DNA of 64,000 bases, taken from positions 243,261,909-243,325,908 of the forward strand of contig CM061064.1 in assembly GCA_030762895.1 (NCBI GenBank), written 5' to 3'. The stretch is from Sophora flavescens (taxonomy: Eukaryota; Streptophyta; Magnoliopsida; Fabales; Fabaceae). Shown here in pieces: positions 11,126 through 20,469 of this stretch. The notes under the pieces are model-generated. The model had not been told where the DNA came from. It saw only the letters and a list, made by a program, of their open reading frames with translations, and did not search any database. The position numbers and the translations under genes were made by a program. Positions within the stretch are counted from its first letter, which is position 1. Every line of letters begins with the position of its first letter.

Positions 11126-11153
11126 GCCATCCACTAATATTATAATGGATGGC
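11126..11153. other. Geminivirus-type replication-origin stem-loop, altered nonanucleotide
   Basis: The inverted repeat GCCATCCA (11126-11133) and TGGATGGC (11146-11153) encloses a 12-nt loop holding TAATATTAT (11135-11143). Geminivirus origins carry TAATATTAC in the loop of a GC-rich stem, and Rep nicks there. The final C is T here, and the stem is flanked by the usual GC bases on the right (CGCATT). Its place between the virion-sense leader and the Rep promoter is right for an origin. Copy 1 lacks this region. Confidence 0.9.
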
Positions 11154-11224
11154 CGCATTGGGCATCCGTGGCTTTTAGGCCCAAGGCCCAATATGGGAGT
11201 TCTAGTATTCACAATAATGCCATT

Positions 11225-11250
11225 GGTGTCTCGAGTATATATATGACACC
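11225..11250 (+). promoter_or_regulatory. Rep promoter: TATA box flanked by iteron-like GGTGTC/GACACC
   Basis: GGTGTC (11225-11230) and its inverse GACACC (11245-11250) flank GTATATATATG. Another GACACC lies at 11287-11292, just before the Rep start at 11308. In geminiviruses, short iterated elements beside the Rep TATA box bind Rep for origin recognition and self-repression. The match to that layout is visible; Rep binding is inferred. Confidence 0.7.
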
Positions 11251-11307
11251 ATCCACCGATTCATTTAGAGTTTTTGAGTTCAACTAGACACCGATTGATT
11301 CTGCCAC

Positions 11308-12350
11308 ATGGCACCACCTAATAGGTTTAGGGTTTATGCTAAATTTTTTTTTATTATTATCCACGTTGTTCATTGTCTCCTTCAGATGCTCTTTCCCAAT
11401 TACAAAACCTACAGACACCTGTCAACAAAAAATCCATCCGTGTCTGCCAAGAACACCATGAAGATGGGAACCCTCATCTCCACGTCCTCATCCAGTTCGA
11501 AGGAAAGTTCGACTGCAAGAATCCAAGATTCTTCGACCTGGTATCATCAACCAGGTCAGTACATTTCCATCCGAACATTCAGGGAGCTAAATCAAGTTCG
11601 GATGTCAAACAGTATATAGAAAAGGAAGGAGTATTCGTCGACTGGGGAGAATTCCAGATAGATGCTATAAGTGCTCGTGGTGGTCAACAATCAATACAGG
11701 AGGTATATGCAAAAGCATTGAACTCCGGTAATAAATGTGAGGCATTAAATGTCATTAAGGAGCTACATCCTAAATCATTTGTTTTACAGTTTCAAAATCT
11801 AAATAGTAATTTAGATCGCATTTTCACTCCACCACGAGTAGAATATGTTCCCGTGTTCACATCTTTCTCCATAGTAGATGATATGAAACAATGGCTGGGT
11901 GACAATTTATTATTTGAAGACGGTGCCGCTGCGCGGCCTGAAAGACCCAAGAGCATAATCATTGAGGGTGCTAGCAGGACAGGGAAGACTATGTGGGCCC
12001 ATTCATTGGGTAAACATAACTATTTATGTGGACATCTAGATTTTAATCCACGTGTTTACTCCAATGATGCTCAATATAACGTCATTGATGATGTCACTCC
12101 CAATTATTTAAAATTAAAGCACCGGAAAGAAATAATTGGGGGCCAGAGGGACTAGCAAACAAACTGTAAGTATGGGAAACCAGTTCAAATTAAAGGCGGT
12201 ATCTCGGCAATCGTGCTGTGCAATCCTGGTTAGGGGTCCAGCTATAAAGCGTTCCTCGATAAGGATGAAAATGAAGGGCTCAGAAACTGGACCATCCATA
12301 ATGCTCAGTTTGAGTTCATCGACTCCCCCCTCTATCAAATCACAACATAA
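11308..12350 (+). pseudogene. Geminivirus replication-associated protein (Rep/AC1), copy 2, with shift and stops
   Basis: This copy keeps its natural start (MAPPNRFRVYAK, including the FRV segment linked to iteron recognition) and its promoter. A one-base loss in the T-run near 11345-11357 shifts the frame at the first rolling-circle motif. The main frame then runs on through HLHVLIQF, YIEKEG, GASRTGKT and VIDDV. TAG replaces the Trp codon of copy 1 at about 12154, and a second stop follows in CNPG-stop-GSS near 12230. The gene ends at TAA 12348-12350. The lesions differ from copy 1, so each copy decayed on its own after the duplication. Confidence 0.9.
11464..11619 (+). CDS. C4-like small frame inside Rep copy 2
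   Basis: A 51-codon frame starts MGTLIS and lies in an alternative register within the N-terminal half of Rep, where geminiviruses encode C4/AC4. Gly at position 2 and Ser at position 6 fit an N-myristoylation signal, and a Ser-rich run follows. It is shorter than usual, ending soon after RELNQV. In copy 1 the corresponding start codon reads ACC. The family commonly targets the plasma membrane and affects silencing or signalling; function here is unknown. Confidence 0.5.
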   Translation: MGTLISTSSSSSKESSTARIQDSSTWYHQPGQYISIRTFRELNQVRMSNSI

Positions 12351-12690
12351 TGCAGCCAAGAAAAAGAAGTCGAGAAGAGTTAGAATCGACTTCCCATGTG
12401 GATGTTCAAGCTATGTCCAACTCAACTGCAGAGGCATGGGATTCACGCACAGAGGAATCCATTACACGACATCAACTGGAGAATGGCGTCTATATCTGGG
12501 AGGTGCCAAATCCCCTCTATTTCAAGATCCTGGACCACAAAATCAGGATCTTCCCAACCAACAACGACCTGATAACACTGGAGGTGAGGTTCAACCACAA
12601 CCTGCGAAAGAGATTGAGCCTTCACAAGTGCTACCTGACATGGACAATCTGGATGACCTAGCTTCCATTGACTGGGATTTTTTTGACTAG
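12301..12690 (+). CDS. TrAP-like (AC2) frame, copy 2
   Basis: This is an open 129-residue frame, counterpart of the one at 8404. It keeps the Cys pair PCGCSS and the GFTHRGIH motif, the basic KKKKSRR stretch and the acidic tail (DNLDDLASIDWDFFD). The frame is also open for some distance upstream of the ATG at 12301, but homology to copy 1 supports this start. It is intact although the overlapping Rep is broken. Confidence 0.78.
   Translation: MLSLSSSTPPSIKSQHNAAKKKKSRRVRIDFPCGCSSYVQLNCRGMGFTHRGIHYTTSTGEWRLYLGGAKSPLFQDPGPQNQDLPNQQRPDNTGGEVQPQPAKEIEPSQVLPDMDNLDDLASIDWDFFD
12350..12661 (+). pseudogene. REn-like (AC3) frame, copy 2, truncated
   Basis: This matches copy 1 residue for residue through ENGVYIWEVPNP and NHNLRKRLSLHKC, but stops at 103 residues at a TAG where copy 1 reads on for about 19 more. 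The loss removes the hydrophobic C-terminal end, so it is called a pseudogene. Confidence 0.75.
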
Positions 12691-12940
12691 AATTAGGTTC
12701 AATGTTCTTAGATTTTTAGAGGAAATTAGTGTAATTTCCATAAATAATGTTGGAAGGGCAATCAGACATTATTTAATTGATGTATTAGGATTGTACATCC
12801 GTTCTGTACAACAATTTTGTCATATTCAATATAAACTTTATTGATCAAACATTCCTGATATGAAAATACACTGTCCACTGAAGGGTTCCTAAGATCTCCT
12901 CAATGGGATTTACAATATACAAGTACAGAGCTGTTGTTCC
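12691..12940. pseudogene. Second copy of viral 3' region and the first bases of the coat gene end
   Basis: The sequence matches 8794-9070 closely, including the polyadenylation region and the minus-strand coat C-terminus. There is a deletion after 'caagtacagagc' that removes about 24 bases present in copy 1. Similarity ends at about 12940, taken as the right edge of the viral insert. Confidence 0.75.
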
Positions 12941-14107
12941 CAATCTGTTACAAGAAAAAATAACCTCCCCACTAATGAGTTAATTAAACGTATTCTAGAC
13001 AAATTATGTCACCTAGTTTAACTTGATTTATGTAAAAGACATAGGAGATGGAAAAGATAATTGAAGTATATATAAAAAAGTATAATAAGAAGTGTAAAGC
13101 AACTTTAAGTAATTAAAGAGAAAAGCAAGTAACAATTTAATAAAAATACATATAAAAACAATAATAATGAAAGCAATCAACTATAAGCAAGGGAGATTAG
13201 GGGCCGTGTTTTTGAATACCCTAAGAACATTAGTAATTTAAAAATATATAGGAATCATTTATTGAAAAAGGGTAACTTTTAAATATACATTAATTTGAAT
13301 ATACCAGTTTTCAATATAATTTTTGCTTGTTTTTAAAATAAATTTTTAAATAAATATACACTAGTCACCATTTACGTTTAATAAATAAAATTTTGACATT
13401 CACTCAAGTTACAAAGGAGTTAGGCGGAGAGAATTTGAATCACGCCTCAATGCACTAATTATTATTTAAGGATAATTTGTTTTATGAAAATTCCTTTATG
13501 TTGATTTTCACTTACCAAGAAATACAGTCTCTGTTCACGTTTGATTCTAATAAGGATTAATCTCTAGAGAATTTTTTAAAAATCTAATTACAAAATAAAT
13601 GAACCCTTTCAATTATTTTTTATTTAGAAAAGGTAGTACATTACTTGTTGTGATCGAAATTGCGGCAGAGACGGCGAGGTGGTGTCACGGATGGTAGCGA
13701 GCCTGAAGCTTGTTGGAGATGGTAATGAATGGCATGATTACTGTATATTCTTGCATTGGGTTCGAGGAAGGCCTTGGATGGTGGCGGCTGCGAGCTCACT
13801 GCATTGGCATTGAAATAATAAAGCATTAATTGTTCAAGTTAACATTAAAAAACACTAATAATATTGGAAAAACACGAATTTATCCATTTTCATTTTACTT
13901 CCATTCCATGTTCAAGTTAATTCATCACATTACATACATGAGGTGGGAGTGAGACTTTATGATCTTCAACAACTAGACACCCATTTTCTTATTCTTCCTC
14001 ATCTTTCATAATTTCATCCCACCATTGCCTAATCTCTCTCAAGCAATCCGTCATTCTTCAATGAAAAATGACATGCAGAAACTTCAAAATAAATATATAA
14101 ATAAATA

Positions 14108-14158
<51 letters not shown>

Positions 14159-16397
14159 GATATTTTACCTGGTCTTCGGTAGAAACAGGAGCGGTTCTTC
14201 AGTCTTAATATGTGTATGGCAGTGCTACTGAAAGTTCGAGCGTTCTACACAAAATGTTAACATATATATCAGCTACATTGATAACATTTAACTAACTAAA
14301 CTTATTAAGGTTGGTTATGTGTGTGTTTAGCCTCCATTCTATATAATCAATTCAACAAATGTCATACAGGGTAAAAATAAAATGGAAGTTGCATTTCATC
14401 AAGACTTCATTGTCAGACCCATATATGCAGTCAAAAGGGAGATATTGATGATGTGGTGTGGGAAGGTCTGAGAGCCACAAGTTAGAAGATGTGCTTGTGT
14501 GTACCAACTATAATAATATAAAAATTGACATTCTACCTTTTATATCAAAATAAAATTATATGCTTACTAAAAAAAGAATAAAAAGGACATGATTATTGAA
14601 CTTTATTGTGTTTGTATTCAAAACCAACAATTGGAATATAATATAGTGGTATCCCAATTTTATAAACTTAGAGGCTAAACACATCTCCAGCGAAAACATT
14701 ATAACGCATTCCACAAATATTTGTATCCATTTTTTATTTATAAAAGTAAATTTACTAGAGACCCAATATCATGTAAAAAGATATTAGAAATTAAAGCAAA
14801 AAGGTTGATATCTCTAGAAGATTAAAGAAGCATTGGTACAATATCCTAGTTTCATGTCCATTCCCCATCAATGGACAAGGTCGTTCCGTAGAAAATGGAA
14901 ACGATAATAATGAGTTACCAATATTAAGTGACAAGAACATAGAATATTTTGATCTATTAGTAATTAAGAGCAAAATTTAATTCTAAAAATTATGAAAGAG
15001 ACAAGGTTAAACTTCATCATTTCTGCAACTGGATGAAGGCAGGAAGTCTATACACAGTCAGTCACATATCTGACAACCTATTTGCAAGCATTTTGGTAAC
15101 TTGAAAAACTGACATGTTTGAATATAATTAATAATGAATTTTTGGATAGAAGCAAGGTGGTCCACAGTATGTAACATGACAGTACACCAAGAAGAAATAA
15201 AATTATTGGAAAATCTTGAAAGAAATTCAGGACCAGTCTTTGATTCATTTCATTCATGCCTAAATGAATGATATAATGGCATTTGTAAGTTACACTTTAT
15301 AATGACTATAAAAGCCCTTCTTTCTTGCTGCACATTGCAGCATTTCAACCAATTGAAAATTCATTCAAATGCCATTGAATCATTGTACCTTTTTCAATTA
15401 CTACCAAAGACAATTTAAAATGCTTTATTCCAGAATAAATAGCAACCTTGTAACTGTCCTGTAAACGCAAACATGGTGCAACAATATTCAATAAGATATG
15501 GTGCAGAAAAATAAATCCTGTCATATAGGAATATTTCAAATACTTAGTAGTTTTGACATATTTCATAGTACAAGAAACAACAACTAAAGTAACTTGTAGA
15601 TTTTTGGGTGGCATCAAACCTGTAAGCTAGAACTGGTAGCAGTTGCTAAAGCATTGGATTGTTCTCCCTTACTCCACCTGCAAAAAATGTTTCTTACACA
15701 AATTATTAACTTCTAAAAGGTGAATGAGTAGGGCCTAAATTTTTTTACCTATTACTTTGCATACGTCAGAAAAAAGACTAGAACCAAACTGTTCAACCAC
15801 ACAAAGTGCTAATTGCTGAATGAACAAACTTAAGATATGGAAAAGATTATAAATCATATTGCTCAAGTTTTTCCAGTTGATCAAAAATTCTGAACCAAAC
15901 ATAAACTATAAACAATATGAACTGATCCGTCATGGATATTTTCTTTGTTCACATTCAATCATAATATGAATACAACTGATGTGGGATGAAGACCTGTTCA
16001 TAAGGTGCATCAAGCATATAATCAACATTCAACAACCTATCCCCAAATCAAAAGAAAATTTACACCTTTTCAACTCCTTTGAACTATATCAATTTGAAGC
16101 CACAATTCCTTCAATATTAAAGTTGAAAGTCTTGAATGCAAATAGAGAACCTAAAAGGCATTAAGGACTTTCAGTAAATCACTAGTAGCCACTAAGTAGT
16201 ATAGTTGTCAATATCCAAACTGTTGTTGTTACAAAACAAAATAATTGAGCAAGGAATGTAAAGAGCACACTCAAGACAACTAATTTTCAATTTAGTCACA
16301 AAACTGCAGTTGAACAAAGAATTTATGTGTTTGAAATATATCAGCTTAAGCAGATAATCGTAGTATTATTTTGGTTGAGTTGAGCAGATATTTATCC
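12941..16397. other. Non-coding AT-rich region with one gene-like shred
   Basis: I see no complete gene. At 13660-13810 the plus strand carries a short peptide (SLKLVGDGNEW) that resembles SLKLVRDGNRW on the minus strand near 57110-57170, with similar GCGGC(A/G)GAGACGG upstream of both. This suggests a shared gene fragment of unknown identity. An (AAT)n microsatellite lies at about 14109-14157. The rest has many stops in all frames. The region may be the inside of a larger transposon whose right end is near 21942. Confidence 0.5.
14109..14157. repeat. (AAT)n microsatellite
   Basis: About sixteen tandem AAT units, preceded by imperfect AAAT units. Confidence 0.95.
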
Positions 16398-19300
16398 TGT
16401 AACACCCCGATTTTCGCTACTTTGTAATATCGGTAATAAATATATAAATATATATTTTTATCCGAGACTTAGAAAATTGTTTTGGACGAAATACTGTTAT
16501 TTTCCTGTCATGTTTTATATCTTAGGGTTATGATGAATTTTTGGGTTGAAAATTCAGACGGAACCCGGTCTGCGTTTTCACTGACAGTAAAAGTTTACTG
16601 CTCAGAAGACCTAATTTTTAGTCGTGAACGAGATGAAAAATGTTTTTATCATATTCACTACGATACTGGAAGTTTTGAAAATTTTGGTAAAAAAATTAAA
16701 ATATCATATTTGTTGCGGGCGTATACGTCGAGATTGTCTCTAGGAAAGGCTTTCGCCAGATGAATCGAGAAGTCGACAACGTAGCAGAGATGTTGGATTG
16801 ACCGACTTGACGAGCATTTATGACGAGCTTATCCGAGTCATAATGGCCATAATGGCGCATTTATGGTAAAGTGAAATTTTCCTATGAAATGACCATTTTG
16901 CCCTTGTCTTTATATGACAATTGCAAGCAAATGCCATTGGAAAAGTTGACTAAAGCTTGCCCAAAACCCACGGCTCCAATGCCTTCTTCATTAAGTTTGG
17001 TTTCTTCTTCATTTAAATAGGTTGTCTCCTTCATTAAGCCATTTTCTTCCATTTCCATGTTCTTTTCTTCAAAGTATGTTGAGAGATCTACTCAAAATAC
17101 TAAAACTGTTCTAAACCCTAACTATGTTCATCTTCTTCCTTAAGTTTCTCAAGAACACCATGAGAAATTTGTGAAGAACATCATCCAAATCTTGATTTCC
17201 TTGAATCATCAAGAGGTAAAAACTTCTTCTCTTGACATTTGAATCATTTCTCTTCATCACTTTTGTAGATTCATGACTTAGATCAACATGTTCTTCATTT
17301 GTTCAAAGTTCATGGAACTAGATTCAAAAATTCATAACTAATTCTAGAAAAATCCTTTTGACATGAAACCAATTGCTATGATCTTATAATCATCTATATT
17401 TTCATCATCTAGAAGCATAAGATCATGAAAAATTTCCTTCTTTGATTTCTGGTCATGGCCGAACCTAGGTCAAACTTGTGTTCTTAGGTTTTGTTTCATT
17501 TTCATGTCTTGATTCATGATTATATCTTGATAGTTCTTGTATTCAAGTATATAGAAGATCAAAAATCAAACTTTAACCTATTAATCTCATCAAAACCGAA
17601 ACCCTAGGTATGGGCACTTAATGGTTTTGTGATTCAAAAGTTGTTTGTGACACTTGAATCCAACTCTAGGTTTTGTATGTTGATTAAATCCAAGAGTTTA
17701 GAAATTTTAGAGATTTCTAACCCCAAACTCAGCCCTTGGCCGAAACCCTAGTTCTTGGAACTAGATGAGTTTTAGTTCATGTTCTTGGTTCATAATCTTG
17801 GGTTAAGTGCTTAATCATGTTTAAGTTACTTATGGATCATAAATCCTTAAGTTAACAAAATTTTAACTTTCCTAACCTAGAAAAGTTGTTGAGGCCGAAC
17901 CTTAACCTCCATGAGTCAAGTATGTTTTTTGTTTGATTTGATTTATTTTGGTTGCAATTCGTTATGAAGGAATCGATCGGGTTGGTTTGACATAAAGCCG
18001 ACGGAGGAAGCCGGATCAAATCGGGAGATTATTTGAAACCGTTAGTTCGAGTCTTCAAGAGGTAAGGGGAGCTTACCTGAGGGATTTTTCTCAATAACTA
18101 TTTGCGTGTAGTGTGATTTAAATGATTTATATGTGGTTGTGGTTATTTGTTTATATTGTTTACATTGTGTTGTTTATCTGTGTATCGGTGAATTATCTGC
18201 TTTTAATTTATTTAATTATCTGCAGTAGTATATTATATTGCTATGATGCATGATCTGCCTGGGGATATAATTCTGATAATTGTTGTTGAATGTTATTTGT
18301 GAGTGTTGTTTGAGAAGCCTAACAGTGGTCAGTGCACAACCGATTAATGAGATAAAAGCTTTAATAAGCTGTGTAAATTATATTCAATGTTTTATGGGAA
18401 ATGTTGGAATATAATAGTGGTGGAAAAATATTATTTTGGAAAAATAATGAGTTTTGAGAAATATTATTATTTTAATAATTTATTAGTGAAAAAGTAAATT
18501 ATGAGTCACAATGAGTGCGAAATCGTGAAAATATTTTAGCACTGCTAATTTTTACGTAAGAAATTCCGAAATATTATAAAAAGTTATTTTGTGAAATTAA
18601 TATTCAAAAATACTTTATAAAAATAAAAATAAAAATAAAAATAAAAATAAAATAATATAAAATAAAAAGTCAAAGTTTGACTTTAAAAAAATTTCTTGGA
18701 AAATGATAAACGACGGCAAGTTTCGAAATTATTTACGGTGAAAGTTTAAAAACAGCAGTACTTAACTTAAGAATTGATTTAATTTTTAGAGTTGAAGTTT
18801 AAGTAAAAGAGTTCTTGATGATTGGACGTTTTATAAACGAATTTCAAGTAGAAAAGATTTTCTGTAAATGAGTTTACTCAATGACGTATTTCCGGTAACT
18901 TGGATAAGTTGCGGAGATCTTATTTTGGATTTGTTTTCATAGACGAAAAACGACGTAAAGGACGATATAGAACTTAGTAACCGAGATGTCGGGGTACTAG
19001 TGTTCTTATGACGTTATCCTATTTTGGATTTGTTTATCACAGACAAAAACGACGTAAACGACGATATGAAACTTAGTAACCGAGACATCGGGGTACTAGT
19101 GTTCTTATGATGTTATCGACTTGGTGTCTAGTTGGTAGACGGTGTGTCTACTTTACGACGTAATAATCGACGGTAAAAGATTTATGATGTTTTCTATCAC
19201 CACGAACCTAAGACTGATTGCAAGGTCTAAGGGCTTCGTGATTGATCACTCGGGCTATGAGGTCCTGTGTTGTTAATAAAAGTTGTAAAGATGTTTAAAA

Positions 19301-20469
19301 CGATGATGGGTCATAAGCTTTTGAGAGCTTTGACAAATAAAGATTGAACATAAAGAAAACGATGAGAACAAAGTGTTTTTCTTGCATGCATTTTGGCAGA
19401 CGTGCCTACGAGGTTAATCATGATATCTTGAGGATGTTCATGTCTTGACGTATTTGTTAATCATGGTATCTTTATAATATTCCTGAAATCGACGTGTTCA
19501 TTGTGCCTTTGGGCAATCGATGTACAATGAAATTCATTGTGCTCAAGGCAATCGACGTACAATGAAATCAGGGTATTTTATGATATCCATGTAATCGACG
19601 TATTCATTGTGCCTTTGGGCAATCGACGTACAATGGAATCATGGTATCTTATGATATTCATGAAATCGACGTGTTCATTGTGCCCTTGGCAATCGACGTA
19701 CAATGAAGAAAATCCATAAATCGACGTTCTCACTGTTCCGGACAGTGGGCTATGGTAAAATCGACGTGCCTCTGTTGGCAAAATTCGACGTGCCTCTGTT
19801 GGCAAAAATCGACGTGCCTCTGTTGGCAATCGAGCCTGATCAGCTCATTTTAAATGACGTTGGGGATCTCCGGAGATTAGGTATGAATGTTAAATGATGT
19901 TTTGAAGTGCTCATGCATAGTTTTTCAACGTTGATGTTTGGGGTGTGAAACCCACTGATAAACTGTATGCTATAATTGAGATGTTTATGTATATGTGTAT
20001 GTGTCTTCTTTTGTGCAAGCATTTAGTTATTTTGTTAAATCCATATATTGGCGTCTCACCCTTACAAACATATCAGAGTCACACAAGGGGTATGACCTCT
20101 ACAAGAAGGAGAAGGTTGTCTAGTTCGGGGCATGCTGTTGCTGCTTCTATGGGTGGTAGTGTCAGTTAGTTACGACCAGCTTAGGTCCTATTGTGTTATA
20201 TTATGTTTTAAGAGTAAATTAAACTGGTAAGGATCTATGTGTGAAAACGTATGAGGCGGTATAGTTGTATGACTTATATACATTATGTATTTAAGTGTGA
20301 ATTGATTTTGTTGTTGTGTTGTCTTGAGGATTAAAGGAAAAAAAAAATTTATCACCATATTTTGAAAAGATGAACGTTGAGAAAACATTATTTTCCGAAA
20401 GTAACCAGCAAATTAAGTTTTATTTCCGCAAACGGGTAACCATGTGATGACCCGAGTTAGGGTGTCACA
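16398..20469 (+). repeat. Solo-LTR-like repeat, TGTAACACCC...GGGTGTCACA, about 4.1 kb
   Basis: It begins TGTAACACCCCGATT and ends AGTTAGGGTGTCACA, with no gag or pol. It is an inverted relative of 49380-53240: both have 'gaggtaaggggagctt' (or its complement at about 51551-51570), and a 'gtctcacccttacaaa' phrase near 20053 matches the complement near 50070. The TG...CA ends suit the long LTRs of Ty3/gypsy chromovirus-type elements; that assignment is inference. The flanking 5 bp (TATCC and TTATA) do not match. A loose tandem array with GGCAATCGACGTACAATG-like units lies at about 19500-19700. The phrase 'tcgacgtgcctctgttggca' repeats three times at about 19760-19828. Confidence 0.65.

Larger units (their letters stand above)
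7436..12940. mobile_element. Endogenous geminivirus-like element, head-to-tail partial dimer
   Basis: A circular single-stranded DNA virus genome of geminivirus type is integrated here. The order is Rep, TrAP and REn on plus; coat-protein-like and V2-like frames converging on minus; a tandem leader array; an origin hairpin; then Rep, TrAP and REn again and the start of the coat protein 3' end. The two Rep copies are 3895 bp apart (7471 versus 11366). Subtracting 1210 bp of extra tandem repeats leaves about 2.7 kb, the usual geminivirus component size. The copies look nearly identical base for base but carry different disabling mutations, so the insert is an old heritable fossil and not a live virus. 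The left edge lies inside Rep, and the right edge is where the copies stop matching. Confidence 0.9.

Noticed and set aside
7436..12940. A live or excisable virus able to replicate from this locus
   Set aside because: Both Rep copies are disrupted, the origin nonanucleotide is altered, only one origin is present and the coat-like gene is degraded.
12941..12975. Left end of a CACTA-like element beginning near 'gttacaagaaaaaa' right after the viral block
   Set aside because: It resembles the CACTACAGGAAA right end at 21942 only loosely, lacks the CACTA start, and no target duplication was found.
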